Assembly (NCBI GenBank): GCA_023412495.1
Contig: JAEYNP010000081.1
Coordinates: 1-32,453 of the forward strand
Direction of reading: 5' to 3'
DNA from: Pseudomonadota bacterium
Lineage (GTDB): Bacteria > Desulfobacterota > Desulfobulbia > Desulfobulbales > Desulfocapsaceae
DNA: 32,453 nucleotides
The translations under genes and the position numbers were made by a program. Shown here in pieces: positions 1 to 10,018 of this stretch. The notes beneath the pieces were generated by a model. The model searched no databases. It saw nothing but the letters and a program-made list of their open reading frames with translations, and was not told the DNA's origin. How positions within the stretch are numbered: the first letter of the stretch is position 1; each line of letters opens with the position of its first letter.

Positions 1-5
1 GCGTC

Positions 6-1904
6 ATGGGTTTCTGGAATGGCAAACCGGTAACCATGCTCGGCGAGATGGAAGGCGACTTCATCGACGGCGGCGCGGGCGACGACTGGCTGCAGGGCGC
101 GGGCGAAAGCGATCAGGTGCTCGGCGGGGTGGGCAATGACCTCATTTCGGGCTTTAACGGCGATGACATCCTTTGGGGCGATGGCGACAACGACGTGCTG
201 GCCGGCGGCTCCCATGCCGACACCCTGAGTGGCGGCGACGGGGACGATATCCTCCTCGGCGACGGCTTTATCACGGGCTCACTGGCACTATCGCTCGATA
301 ATCTGGCCTCGCTCAGTTTCAGTCTCACCGGTCCTGCCGGCGGCTACTACACCGGCTACACCACTGCCAACTTCAATCTCCATAACGATGCCCCGGACGG
401 TGGCAATGATGTTTTGCTAGGCGGCGCCGGCCGGGACTGGCTGGACGGCGGCGCGGGCGACGATCTGCTGGACGGCGGCAGCGAGAGCGATTCCCTCTTT
501 GGGAGGGAGGGGGACGATTTCCTGAGTGGCGGCGCGGGCAATGACTGGCTGGTGGGCGATAATTACGATTCGACCTCCATCGGCGACGACGTCATGGTGG
601 GTGGGGCGGGCGACGACACCTACGTCGTCAACAGTACGGGCGACATCGTCATCGAAGAGGTGGATGAAGGGACAGATACCATCCGCTCGAGTGTGAGCCT
701 TGCCCTGCCCGAGAACGTCGAGCATATCGTCTTCACCGGCGGCGGCGATGTAAACGCTGCCGGCAATTCATCTGACAATGTCCTGAGCGGCACCGACGGT
801 GCCAATATCTTGAACGGCAACGCCGGCAACGACACCCTGAACGGCTTGGCCGGCAACGATATTCTGGATGGTGGCGATGGCCTGGACTGGCTGGCCGGCG
901 GTACCGGAGACGACACATTCCGGGTTGACAACACCGGCGATGTCGCCGTCGAGAATGCCGGGGAGGGGACCGATACCGTCCAGGCGGCCGTAGACTGGTC
1001 GCTCGCCGCCAATCTGGAAAACCTGGTGCTGAATGGTGACGCCGATCTTAACGGTACCGGCAACGAACTGGACAACATCATTACCGGCAACAGCGGCGCC
1101 AATATCCTCGACGGCGGCCTGGGCGGCGACACCATGGTTGGCGGCGCGGGGGATGACACCTTTGTGGTGGATGTGGCTACCGACGTAGTTGCCGAGGATG
1201 CCGGCGAAGGAATCGATACGGTTGTTGCCGGTTTCGGCTATGTTTTATCAGAACACCTTGAAAACCTTACCCTGACCGGGAGTTCGGCGATCAACGGCAC
1301 CGGGAATGGGGTTGATAATGTGCTCATCGGCAACAGCGGTGCGAACGTTCTGGATGGCGGAGCCGGGGATGACACCGTCGATGGCGGCGCAGGGAACGAT
1401 ACAATAAATGGGGGCGCCGGCAACGATCTCTTGAAAGGCGGCGCCGGCGCGGACACGATGCTCGGCGGTTTTGGTGATGATACGTATGTTGTTGATAGCT
1501 CGAGCGATGTTGTTGCCGAGAATGCCGACGAAGGGATAGACACCGTTCGATCCGAAATCACCTATATTCTTGGCCAGGGGGTAGAAAATCTCACCTTGTC
1601 GGGCTCGGCGGCCATCAATGGTACCGGCAACGAGCTTGATAACATTCTCGTCGGCAACAATGCAGCCAATGTGTTGAATGGAGGCGCCGGCGTCGATAGC
1701 ATGATGGGCGGGGCAGGTAACGACACCTATGTCATCGACACTCCGCAAGATATCGTTATAGAAAACACCGATGAAGGCATTGATACCGTCCAGTCCGGGA
1801 TAGCCTTCACCTTGTCGGCCAATCTTGAAAACCTGACCTTGACCGGCACCTCGAACATCGACGGCACAGGCAATGACCCTGGCAAACGTTCTCACAGGCA
1901 ATAG
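6..1904 (+). CDS. RTX calcium-binding exoprotein, 5' part (partial, frameshifted)
   Basis: This is the upstream part of a hemolysin-type calcium-binding (RTX) protein, predicted to be exported by a type I system and to fold in extracellular calcium. The protein is filled with glycine/aspartate nonapeptides such as GGAGDD and GGDGDD. From about residue 200 it has larger units, each with a GDDTYVV-type strand, an ENLTLTG strand and a GTGN turn. The frame is open to the left edge and the first visible ATG starts inside repeat-like sequence, so the true start lies upstream. The last residues (after GTGND) leave the repeat pattern, and the pattern resumes in the +1 frame of the next entry. I therefore read both entries as one gene broken by a single-base insertion, real or a sequencing error. 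GC is very high here (44 of 60 bases at 61-120 by hand count). Confidence 0.85.
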   Translation: MGFWNGKPVTMLGEMEGDFIDGGAGDDWLQGAGESDQVLGGVGNDLISGFNGDDILWGDGDNDVLAGGSHADTLSGGDGDDILLGDGFITGSLALSLDNLASLSFSLTGPAGGYYTGYTTANFNLHNDAPDGGNDVLLGGAGRDWLDGGAGDDLLDGGSESDSLFGREGDDFLSGGAGNDWLVGDNYDSTSIGDDVMVGGAGDDTYVVNSTGDIVIEEVDEGTDTIRSSVSLALPENVEHIVFTGGGDVNAAGNSSDNVLSGTDGANILNGNAGNDTLNGLAGNDILDGGDGLDWLAGGTGDDTFRVDNTGDVAVENAGEGTDTVQAAVDWSLAANLENLVLNGDADLNGTGNELDNIITGNSGANILDGGLGGDTMVGGAGDDTFVVDVATDVVAEDAGEGIDTVVAGFGYVLSEHLENLTLTGSSAINGTGNGVDNVLIGNSGANVLDGGAGDDTVDGGAGNDTINGGAGNDLLKGGAGADTMLGGFGDDTYVVDSSSDVVAENADEGIDTVRSEITYILGQGVENLTLSGSAAINGTGNELDNILVGNNAANVLNGGAGVDSMMGGAGNDTYVIDTPQDIVIENTDEGIDTVQSGIAFTLSANLENLTLTGTSNIDGTGNDPGKRSHRQ

Positions 1905-2100
1905 CGGCGATAATACGATGAACGGCGGTTCGGGCGCCGACAGGATGTCGGGTGGCCTGGGCAATGATCTATATATTGTCGATGATGAAGGGGATATTGC
2001 CGAAGAGAGTGCAACCCAAGGGACCGATACCGTTCAAGCAAGCGTCACCTTTACCCTGGGCGCCCATATAGAAAACCTGACTTTGACCGGCACTTCTGCC
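607..2100 (+). repeat. RTX repeat block 1 (units of about 245-325 bp)
   Basis: Six large units are marked by GDDTYVV-type strands beginning near 609, 905, 1149, 1472, 1716 and 1960. Each is followed by a negatively charged EGTDTV turn and an ENLTLTG strand. The copies are diverged at DNA level but strongly conserved at protein level, so this is a coding repeat and not a mobile element. Confidence 0.8.
1871..1904 (+). other. Frameshift site joining the two RTX frames
   Basis: The repeat consensus reads GTGN-x-L-x-NVLTGN across this position. The sequence has CCC at 1877-1879. Removing one C gives [15 protein letters not shown] in a single frame, exactly the family pattern, and fuses the two entries into one open frame running from the left edge to 8358. 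With the extra C the first frame stops at 1902-1904. The junction is therefore a one-base insertion, not two genes. Whether it is real, phase-variable or an assembly error cannot be seen from one sequence, although a CCC run is too short to be a classic slippage tract. Confidence 0.8.
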
Positions 2101-5100
2101 ATCAACGGTACCGGCAATACCATGAACAATATACTCACCGGCAACAGTGGCGACAATATTCTGGCAGGTGACGCGGGCAACGATGAATTGATCGGAGGAG
2201 CCGGCAATGACACCCTTTCCGGTGGCGCAGGGGACGATATCTTTCGGTTCGATCTTGGCGATGGGCAGGACATCATCGATGCCGATAACGATATCCCTGG
2301 CACCGATACCCTTGCCTTCGGACCAGGCATTGCGGTGTCCGATTTGCAGTTCTCGTCATCGGGTGCCGGCGATCTGATAATCGAGGTCGGCAATACCGGG
2401 GATCAGGTGAAACTTACCAATTGGTGTTCCTATCACGACGCTAATTATGCACAGAATATCAGCGCAGCAGATTATCGCCTGGATCTGTTCACCTTTAACG
2501 ATGGCACTGTCCTGACAAAATATCAGCTGTTGGACCAGAGGACTGTATATGGCACGGAGGGTGATGATGTCTTGTGGAGATTCGATGAAGATAGTGCCTG
2601 GTTGGATGGAGGAGCCGGAAACGATACTCTTTCTGGTACTTACGGCGCTGATTTACTGACAGGTGGAAAAGGTAATGACACCCTTTCCGGTAGTGCCGGA
2701 AACGACACCTTTCGCTTCAATCTTGGCGATGGTCAGGACACCATCGATGTCGGTTACAACGGCATCAAGACCTTGGCTTTTGGACCTGGAATTGCGCCGT
2801 CCGATTTACAATTCTCGCTTTCGGATTCTCAAGATTTGGTGATCGAGGTTGGCGATACGGGTGACCAGGTAAAGCTGCTCCGGCAAAGCGAACGTATGGA
2901 CTTGTTCAGTTTTGCCGACAACGGTACTATTCTGACCTTTAGTCAATTGTTGGCGCTTGGGGCCGTGCATGGCACGGCAGGGAATGACATCTTCTCAGGC
3001 ACTGGCACAGATAATGATTGGTTTGACGGTGGAGCCGGGGACGATACATTATACGGCAATTCCGGCAACGATATTCTGGCAGGTGGGACCGGTAATGATG
3101 TCCTGGCAGGCGGCGTTGGAGATGATGTGTTTCAATTTAACCTTGGGGATGGTCAAGAAACAATCAGGACTGATGCTTCTTTTGGCATTAACAGCTCATC
3201 TACCGGGATAGACACTCTTGCCTTCGGTACTGGGATAACACTTTCTGCCCTGCAGTTCCTTAAGGTTGATTACGATCTGGTGATGAAAGTTGGTACTGCC
3301 GGTGATCAGGTAACATTGGCCGACTGGTATTCCAACAAGGTATCCACAGAGTATAGAGTTGATCGGTTTTCCTTTGGCGACGGCACGGTTCTCTCCCGTG
3401 ACCAACTTTTGGTTGGGAGAACAGTTTATGTTTACGGTACGGCGGGTGATGACACCCTTTCCGGAGGTGAGGCAGACGATCGGTTGGAAGGTGGCGCAGG
3501 AAACGATAGCTTATTAGGAAACGGCGGGAATAACGAAATAATCGGCGGGCTGGGAAACGACACCATTTATGGTGGAGATGGGAATAATATTCTCCGATTC
3601 AACCTTGGCGATGGGCAAGACACGTATTGGGCACCTTATAGCTCAGCCGGCGTCGACACCCTTGCCTTTGGCCAGGGAATAACGGCGTCGAACCTGCGAT
3701 TTTTTGAAAGAGGCGAAGATAATTTGGTGATCTTGGTGGGTGAAAGCGGCGATTGGGTGGAACTGGGAGGCTGGAGCAATGCCAGGTCCCATTATAATTT
3801 GCAGAGTTTTACCTTTACCGACGCGACAGTTCTGACCCTTGATGAAGTGTTGGCAAAACAGCCGGTGAGGGGTACGGCGGGAAACGATATCCTGTCAGGG
3901 ACTGCAGCAAATGATTGGTTCAATGGCAGCGCAGGGAACGATACAATATCCGGCAATGAAGGCAATGACATCCTCCAGGGTGGAGACGGCAATGATACTT
4001 TGCACGGAGGTGTGGGTAACGATGAACTTTTAGGTGGCTACGGGGATGATACCTTCCGGTTTGGTTTAGGCGATGGTGAGGATACCATCTGGTATGACGA
4101 AATGTATGGCACCGATACTCTGGCCTTTGGATCCGGAATTACACTCTCCGACCTGCAGTTTTTCAAGGTTGGCTATGACTTGGTCGTCAAGGTCGATGAT
4201 GCCGGTGAACAAGTAAAGTTAAATCGATGGTACGACCCCTGGTCGTCCTTCTCGGGCCGGCTGGATCTTTTCAGCTTTGCTGATGGCACGATTCTTACCT
4301 GCGATCAACTGACGGAACAAAAAATGGTGCATGGTTCGGATGAAAATGACGCCATGTCGGGGGCTGGTTCGGTGCGTGACTGGTTCGAAGGCAATGGCGG
4401 GGATGATACATTAATTGGCAACGACGGAAATGATATCTTGGCAGGAGGGGTCGGCAATGACAGCCTTTCCGGCGGTGCCGGGGACGATATTTTTCAGTTC
4501 AACCTTGGCGATGGCCAGGACACCATTCTCAGTGATGCTGTTGTTGGCAGCGATACACTTGCCTTTGGCCCGGGGATCTCCCTGTCGGATCTTCAACTCG
4601 TGAAAGGGGCTCATGACCTGATTATCAAGGTTGGCAATACCGGCGATCAGGTGAAACTGGTCGACTGGTGCAACACGCTGTCCACCGGGTATCGGCTTAA
4701 CCGTTTCAGTTTTGCCGATGGCAGCATAGTTTTAACCCGTGATGATTTGTTGGTACAGGGGACGGTGCATGGCACAACAGGGGCTGACACCTTTTCTGGG
4801 ATTGATACGGAAAACGATTGGTTCGACGGCGGAACCGGGGACGACATAATCTATGGTAATGATGGCAACGATATTCTGACCGGTGGTGCTGGGAACGATT
4901 CCCTTCAGGGAGGTGCCGGGGATGATATTTTTCGGTTCAACCTTGGCGATGGCCAGGATCGTATTTGGAATCTTTATCCCCCGGGCGGCATAGGAATAGA
5001 TACCCTGGCCTTTGGTTCTGGTATTTCTTTAGCTGATCTACAATTTTCGTATATTGGAGGTTATGATCTGGTTGTCAAGGTTGGTGATTCCGGTGATCAG

Positions 5101-8100
5101 ATAGTATTGGACGACTGGTATTCTCCATATGGAGAATACCGGACAAGTTTGGAACGCTTCAGTTTTGCCGATGGCACAATCCTGACTCGTAATGAATTGT
5201 GGGCACAGAAGCCGGTCTATGGCACGGCGGGCAACGACACTCTTACGGGACTTTGGCGAAACAGAAAACCTGAAGATAATGATTGGTTTATTGGCGGAAC
5301 AGGCAATGATATCCTGAGTGGCGGTTACGGTAATGATATCCTGGAAGGTGGAGCCGGCAACGACACCCTAGCAGGTGCTAGTGGAAGCGATATTTATCGA
5401 TTCAACCTTGGGGATGGACAAGATACCATCTACTGGGATTACGCTTCCAACCATAGTTCCAGTCCGGTCAGTAATTCTGATACTCTTTCCTTTGGTGCAG
5501 ACATAACTCTCGACGACTTGCAGTTTTTTGCGCCTGCAACTGCCGCCTCGAGTTTTCTTGATTTGGTGATCAAGATTGGTGACGATGGTGATCAGGTGGT
5601 GTTGGCCGATTGGTTTGGTCAAGATCCTTCGTATGGTTGGGGTGCAATATACCAAATAAACCGTTTCAGTTTTGCTGACGGCACGGTTCTGGACCGTAAC
5701 CATTTGTTTTTCGAGAAGACGGTATATGGCTCGGATGGTGATAACAAACTTTGGGACGACGGAGGTGGAAATAACTGGTTTGATGGACAAGGCGGTAATG
5801 ACGAATTTAGGAGTTATGCGGGAGCCGATATCTTGAAAGGAGGAGCCGGAAACGATACCTTCTTCTCCGGAAGCGGTAATGATATTTCAATTGGTGATTC
5901 AGGTAACGATGTCTACTGGTTTTACAGAGGCGATGGCCAAGATAGCGTCGACGATCTCGATTTGGTCAGTGGAGCCGATGTTCTGCGATTTGGGACGGGA
6001 ATTGCGGATACTGACATCTATGCCTTAAAAACAGCCAATGATTTGGTATTGAAAATTAAAAACACCAATGATCGGATCAGCTTTATTGACTACTATACGG
6101 CAGATATTACGGACGGAGATAAGACCTTTGATCATAAGGTGAACAAATTTGAATTCACCAATGGCGTGGTCTGGGATCAAAACATGATTCAGGCCGCGGT
6201 TGACAGCCTGGCGAGCCTTAACCATGCACCGACCGTCAATAATTCGCTCGCTGCTTTACAGGCCTGTACAGACAACCTGTTCACCTACTCAGTGCCGCTC
6301 GCCACGATCACTGATCCCGACCCTTGGGATTCGATTACCTACAGTGTAACGATGCAGGACGGTTCGCCTCTGCCGGCATGGCTCACATTCGATCCAACTA
6401 CCCGAACACTGTCAGGTACGCCCGGTGCAAACGATGTCGGAAGTCTGCAGTTCGTGTTGCGGGGTACCGATAACTACAATCTCTCGGCTGAGGAAGTAGT
6501 GACCCTGAACGTCGTGCCTCCAAATCGAGCGCCGGTATTATCGACGGCAATACCCGACACGAAAGCTGAACTGGATGAGGGATTCAATTTTACGATTGCC
6601 GCCGCGACGTTTACCGATCCCGATGTGGGCGATGTACTCAGCTACAGCGCAACGCTTGCCGATGGCAGCGTCCTGCCTTCATGGCTGAATTTTGATAAGG
6701 CAACTCGGACTTTCAGCGGCACGCCTTCTGCTCTCGGTACGATCAGCGTATGTGTAAATGCTACCGACACCGGTAATTTAACTACATCGGATATTTTCGA
6801 CCTGACCGTCAGTGTACACGATCTCAACTTGAACGGTACCGCCGGTGCGGATACTTTGACCGGCAAGGCAGGGAACGACACGTTGAGCGGGCTTGCCGGA
6901 AATGATACTCTTAACGGCAAGGCAGGAGCCGATTTTCTCGATGGAGGGACCGGAAGTGATACCATGCTGGGCGGTCTGGGAGATGACATCTATGTTGTTG
7001 ACATTGCATCAGATGTTGTAACGGAAAATGCAAACGAAGGGACGGACACCGTTCGATCAAACATCACCTATACACTTGGCACCAACGTCGAGAACCTGAC
7101 CTTAATCGGTGCTGCTGCAATTAACGGCATCGGTAACTCCCGGAGCAATGTGCTTATCGGCAACAGTGCAGCTAATACGCTCAATGGTGGTACGGGTGCA
7201 GACAGTCTGTCTGGTAGTCTTGGCAATGATATCTATATTGTTGACAATGCAGGAGATATCGTCACTGAAAACCTGGGCGAAGGGACCGATACGGTGCAGT
7301 CCGGGGTAACGTATACTCTGTCGGACTATGTCGAAAACCTGACCTTAACCGGCTCAGCCGCCATTAATGCTACCGGCAACGCCTTCGACAACATCCTTAC
7401 CGGCAACAGTGGAGTCAACACCCTGACCGGAGGAGCTGGCAATGACACCTTGAAGGGTGGCGCCGGTGCCGACAAGATGTTCGGAGGCCTGGACAACGAC
7501 ATCTATGTGGTCGATGTTGCCACCGATGTCATTACCGAAAATGCTGGGGAAGGGATCGATAGTGTGCAATCAAGTGTCACCTACACCCTGGCCGCCAATG
7601 TCGAGAATCTTACCCTGACCGGCAGTTCGGCCATAAACGGCACGGGTAATTCGCTTGACAATACGCTTATCGGCAACGGCAAGGCGAATACCCTAAAAGG
7701 TGATGCCGGCAATGACTTGTTAGACGGAGGGGCAGGGGCCGATAAAATGTTCGGCGGCACCGGTGACGATACCTATGTGGTGAATACCTCTACCGACGTC
7801 GTAACCGAGTATGCTGGTGAGGGATTCGATACAGTCCTGTCGACTGTCACCTGGACTCTGGGAGCCAACCTGGAGAATCTGACTCTGACTGGAACATCGG
7901 CCACCAAGGGAACGGGCAATACCCTCAACAATAACCTCTTTGGCAACAATGCGGTCAATACCCTGTCCGGAGGGGCGGGTAATGACCGTCTTGACGGTGG
8001 GTTGGGCAATGATACTCTGACTGGCGGCGCCGGCAACGATTTCTTTGTCTTTGATACGGTCTTGAACGCGACGGCCAATAAGGACAAGATCAGCGATTTT

Positions 8101-8358
8101 GCCAGCGGGTTCGACAAAATCGAGTTGGATAAGAGTATCTTCACTTCCCTGGGCGAGGAGGGAACCCTTCTCTCTGCCAATTTCAGAGCCAGCACCACCG
8201 GGGCAGCCGGCGACGAAAACGACTACATCCTCTACAATACCTCTTCCGGCGCCTTGCTCTACGACGCCGACGGCAACGGGCAAGGCGTGGCCATCGAGTT
8301 TGCCACTCTTACCAATAAACCGGCAATCAAGGCCGAGGATTTCATGATAGTGTCTTGA
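1873..8358 (+). CDS. RTX calcium-binding exoprotein, main and C-terminal part
   Basis: This frame continues the giant RTX protein for 2161 residues; its ATG is probably an artefact of the frameshift. Residues about 120-1445 hold nine modules. Each has an [12 protein letters not shown] entry, a DTLAFGxGI strand, a GDQVxLxxW motif and an FxFxDGT strand, which is the pattern of the haemolysin-type calcium-binding related domain. Residues about 1450-1650 hold two cadherin-like/putative-Ig domains, recognisable by [12 protein letters not shown] and LSGTP motifs. More RTX units follow. From about residue 2057 comes a typical type I secretion tail with [34 protein letters not shown] and a final hydrophobic DFMIVS. 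By analogy with such proteins it is a surface adhesin, biofilm or S-layer-like protein. Lytic activity is not supported, since no enzyme domain is visible. No secretion ABC transporter lies in the window. Confidence 0.9.
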   Translation: MTLANVLTGNSGDNTMNGGSGADRMSGGLGNDLYIVDDEGDIAEESATQGTDTVQASVTFTLGAHIENLTLTGTSAINGTGNTMNNILTGNSGDNILAGDAGNDELIGGAGNDTLSGGAGDDIFRFDLGDGQDIIDADNDIPGTDTLAFGPGIAVSDLQFSSSGAGDLIIEVGNTGDQVKLTNWCSYHDANYAQNISAADYRLDLFTFNDGTVLTKYQLLDQRTVYGTEGDDVLWRFDEDSAWLDGGAGNDTLSGTYGADLLTGGKGNDTLSGSAGNDTFRFNLGDGQDTIDVGYNGIKTLAFGPGIAPSDLQFSLSDSQDLVIEVGDTGDQVKLLRQSERMDLFSFADNGTILTFSQLLALGAVHGTAGNDIFSGTGTDNDWFDGGAGDDTLYGNSGNDILAGGTGNDVLAGGVGDDVFQFNLGDGQETIRTDASFGINSSSTGIDTLAFGTGITLSALQFLKVDYDLVMKVGTAGDQVTLADWYSNKVSTEYRVDRFSFGDGTVLSRDQLLVGRTVYVYGTAGDDTLSGGEADDRLEGGAGNDSLLGNGGNNEIIGGLGNDTIYGGDGNNILRFNLGDGQDTYWAPYSSAGVDTLAFGQGITASNLRFFERGEDNLVILVGESGDWVELGGWSNARSHYNLQSFTFTDATVLTLDEVLAKQPVRGTAGNDILSGTAANDWFNGSAGNDTISGNEGNDILQGGDGNDTLHGGVGNDELLGGYGDDTFRFGLGDGEDTIWYDEMYGTDTLAFGSGITLSDLQFFKVGYDLVVKVDDAGEQVKLNRWYDPWSSFSGRLDLFSFADGTILTCDQLTEQKMVHGSDENDAMSGAGSVRDWFEGNGGDDTLIGNDGNDILAGGVGNDSLSGGAGDDIFQFNLGDGQDTILSDAVVGSDTLAFGPGISLSDLQLVKGAHDLIIKVGNTGDQVKLVDWCNTLSTGYRLNRFSFADGSIVLTRDDLLVQGTVHGTTGADTFSGIDTENDWFDGGTGDDIIYGNDGNDILTGGAGNDSLQGGAGDDIFRFNLGDGQDRIWNLYPPGGIGIDTLAFGSGISLADLQFSYIGGYDLVVKVGDSGDQIVLDDWYSPYGEYRTSLERFSFADGTILTRNELWAQKPVYGTAGNDTLTGLWRNRKPEDNDWFIGGTGNDILSGGYGNDILEGGAGNDTLAGASGSDIYRFNLGDGQDTIYWDYASNHSSSPVSNSDTLSFGADITLDDLQFFAPATAASSFLDLVIKIGDDGDQVVLADWFGQDPSYGWGAIYQINRFSFADGTVLDRNHLFFEKTVYGSDGDNKLWDDGGGNNWFDGQGGNDEFRSYAGADILKGGAGNDTFFSGSGNDISIGDSGNDVYWFYRGDGQDSVDDLDLVSGADVLRFGTGIADTDIYALKTANDLVLKIKNTNDRISFIDYYTADITDGDKTFDHKVNKFEFTNGVVWDQNMIQAAVDSLASLNHAPTVNNSLAALQACTDNLFTYSVPLATITDPDPWDSITYSVTMQDGSPLPAWLTFDPTTRTLSGTPGANDVGSLQFVLRGTDNYNLSAEEVVTLNVVPPNRAPVLSTAIPDTKAELDEGFNFTIAAATFTDPDVGDVLSYSATLADGSVLPSWLNFDKATRTFSGTPSALGTISVCVNATDTGNLTTSDIFDLTVSVHDLNLNGTAGADTLTGKAGNDTLSGLAGNDTLNGKAGADFLDGGTGSDTMLGGLGDDIYVVDIASDVVTENANEGTDTVRSNITYTLGTNVENLTLIGAAAINGIGNSRSNVLIGNSAANTLNGGTGADSLSGSLGNDIYIVDNAGDIVTENLGEGTDTVQSGVTYTLSDYVENLTLTGSAAINATGNAFDNILTGNSGVNTLTGGAGNDTLKGGAGADKMFGGLDNDIYVVDVATDVITENAGEGIDSVQSSVTYTLAANVENLTLTGSSAINGTGNSLDNTLIGNGKANTLKGDAGNDLLDGGAGADKMFGGTGDDTYVVNTSTDVVTEYAGEGFDTVLSTVTWTLGANLENLTLTGTSATKGTGNTLNNNLFGNNAVNTLSGGAGNDRLDGGLGNDTLTGGAGNDFFVFDTVLNATANKDKISDFASGFDKIELDKSIFTSLGEEGTLLSANFRASTTGAAGDENDYILYNTSSGALLYDADGNGQGVAIEFATLTNKPAIKAEDFMIVS
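2230..6200 (+). repeat. RTX block 2: nine HCBP-related modules (about 420-525 bp)
   Basis: The GDGQD-type motif recurs near 2257, 2725, 3147, 3606, 4069, 4506, 4947, 5409 and 5929. Each module carries RTX nonapeptides, the GDGQD strand, a DTLAFG strand, a DLVIKV strand, GDQVxLxxW and an FSFADGT strand. The ninth is the most divergent (FYRGDGQD). GC is visibly lower than in block 1 (29 of 60 at 3541-3600 by hand count). Confidence 0.8.
6970..8040 (+). repeat. RTX repeat block 3 (four units) before the secretion tail
   Basis: Four more units of the block 1 type, with DIYVVD/DTYVVN strands starting near 6979, 7222, 7491 and 7761, spaced about 243-270 bp. They are separated from block 2 by the two cadherin-like domains. 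They end in the nonapeptides [16 protein letters not shown] just before the type I secretion tail. Confidence 0.75.
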
Positions 8359-8820
8359 CGAAGGGGTGAAGAGCACCAAAGAGCATCACTTTCAGGCGCA
8401 GACAGCCGGCCGGGCTTTTCAGTCCCGCGGCGATCAGATCGTTGATCGCTTCCAGGGCCTGCAACGATCTTTTGATCCCGCAAGCAGGTAGAGGATTTTG
8501 CCAAGACGATACGAGCCTCCCGTCTGTCCTGGCCCAAAGGAGCTGTCAATTGCTTCACGCAGGCGAAGAGAAGCTGAAGAATGTCGCGTTATCTCAAACA
8601 ACCCGATGCGACATGTGGAGAGATAATAGGCTAGGTTGAGGCGGTAATATTTGTTTAGCTAGCCAACCCGTCCTTGAGGATGTTTATAAGCATTAGACGC
8701 TATTCCGCATGGGAAGAGAAGGGTGGGGAGTCGTTGGAATAGACGAGTTTGTTTGCCAGGCTGACGAAAAAGGCGAGTATGCGGAGACAGGACTTATCGG
8801 ATCTCTCGTTGGAGTTATTT
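8359..8820. other. Intergenic stretch without a convincing gene
   Basis: This region separates the RTX gene from the convergent minus-strand cluster. The plus-strand frame at 8442-8639 has no family resemblance or ribosome site. One minus-strand frame stays open for 66 codons without a start (about 8342-8545) and may be a gene remnant. An inverted pair CTATTCC/GGAATAG lies near 8700-8746. I see no tRNA or transposase. Confidence 0.5.
8436..8473 (+). terminator. Possible terminator after the RTX gene
   Basis: A perfect 9-bp inverted repeat, AGATCGTTG (8436-8444) and CAACGATCT (8462-8470), encloses 17 bases and runs into a short T stretch. It lies about 80 bases past the RTX stop codon. The stem is only moderately GC-rich and the T run is short, so the call is tentative. 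Confidence 0.35.
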
Positions 8821-10008
8821 TTAAAAGGTTATATTCGCGGTTTCCCGAGGGTGCGAGGTAACGTAACGCCGGCGGTTTTCCCGGAAGCGCTCGACATGGC
8901 CCTCGATAGTCTCGCCGGTAAGTAGGACGCCGAATCCGTCCGGGTCCCCCGAATCCTCGAGCCGCTCCTTCGCGAACAACCGTTCCAGGATCATCTGGCC
9001 CACCTCGCTGCGATAATGGGACTGTTCCCAGTAGTATTGCATATTCTCCTGGCCGGTGGCCTGGGGGATTTCTTCGGTGGTGATCCGGTTGAAGCCGGAG
9101 AAATCCATGAGGCGGATGTCGCAGCCCTGCCGTTTTCGCCCATCGACCACCTGGACCAGGGCCCGCTTCCAGCCGTCGAGATCGTCCCAGTGGGTGGCCC
9201 AGTAGGACAGCTCCGCCAGGGCGTGGATCGGCTGGATGTACAGTCGGAAGACCGTGCCCTGGCCGCAGTACTCTTCCAGTACCTGGTCGAGCAGTTTGGT
9301 CGTCGCGGCAACGTCCGCCGGCGTGGCCTGGGGCTCCCGTTTCTTCAGCACCTCTTCGAAGGCTCTGGCCGTTCCCCCTTCGTCTTCCATGATGTATTCC
9401 AGGCACTGCGTGGATTTCCAACCGTAGGTGGCAAGCAGCGACGGGCATTTCTCCTCGGCAAGGCCGGTCAGGATCCTTACGGTCTCGGTCGTCGTGGTCA
9501 TGGCGGCTGAGCGCTTGAGGTTCTGGACCATCCGCAGAATGGGATAGCCGGCTCCCCGCGCCACGAGTTCACTGGTAAAATCGGTGTTGCCGCTCTTTTC
9601 CCGGAACTGCCAGCCGTAGTCGATGCCCCAGACCACTGTTTCCGGGCGGTGCGAGACGCTGGTGTGGCGCAGCATATTGACTGCATCGCCGAGCGACGCT
9701 CCGCTGATAGCCAGATTGAAGACTCGCTTGCCGGCAAAGAGCGGCGAGTCTGCGGACAGGCCGATTTCCGTCCGCGAACTGCCGAGATACACCACCTCGG
9801 GCCGATAATGGTAAACCGCGTAGGTCTTGCCCCAGGGCATGATCTTCTGCTGGGCGGGACTCGGCCGCCGGATGAGGTCGGTATCCCACTGGTGGATGAG
9901 GTAGGGATCGACCAGATAGTTGGTCGCGACGATACAGGCCAGGACCGCGAGGGTGGCCAGGCCGATGGTCCACAGGTATCTTGGCAGGGCTTTGGCCGCG
10001 GGTGTCAT
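8821..10008 (-). CDS. SGNH-like membrane protein partnered with MBOAT acyltransferase
   Basis: A 395-residue protein with one N-terminal membrane segment (about residues 13-30) and a large periplasmic part. It has a GSSR motif at 76-79, where SGNH/DltD- or AlgX-like proteins place the nucleophile serine, then NLAISGAS. Near the end is an SHYRSEVG motif with His331, matching the C-terminal catalytic histidine position. The residue three before that histidine is Glu in place of the usual Asp. It starts 10 bases after the MBOAT stop on the same strand, so the two are almost surely one operon. In MBOAT/SGNH pairs the membrane enzyme passes an acyl group across the membrane and the partner transfers it to an envelope or exported polysaccharide. 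The acceptor here is unknown. There are 395 codons with no internal break. Confidence 0.7.
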   Translation of the reverse strand: MTPAAKALPRYLWTIGLATLAVLACIVATNYLVDPYLIHQWDTDLIRRPSPAQQKIMPWGKTYAVYHYRPEVVYLGSSRTEIGLSADSPLFAGKRVFNLAISGASLGDAVNMLRHTSVSHRPETVVWGIDYGWQFREKSGNTDFTSELVARGAGYPILRMVQNLKRSAAMTTTTETVRILTGLAEEKCPSLLATYGWKSTQCLEYIMEDEGGTARAFEEVLKKREPQATPADVAATTKLLDQVLEEYCGQGTVFRLYIQPIHALAELSYWATHWDDLDGWKRALVQVVDGRKRQGCDIRLMDFSGFNRITTEEIPQATGQENMQYYWEQSHYRSEVGQMILERLFAKERLEDSGDPDGFGVLLTGETIEGHVERFRENRRRYVTSHPRETANITF

Positions 10009-10018
10009 GGCTCTTCCT

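Noticed and set aside
607..8040. DNA repeats in the RTX gene as mobile or CRISPR-like elements
   Set aside because: The periodicity is in frame and follows protein motifs; DNA copies are diverged and open throughout except for the single frameshift.
8442..8639. Plus-strand 65-codon frame after the RTX gene
   Set aside because: No ribosome site and no protein-like pattern, and it overlaps a possible terminator hairpin.
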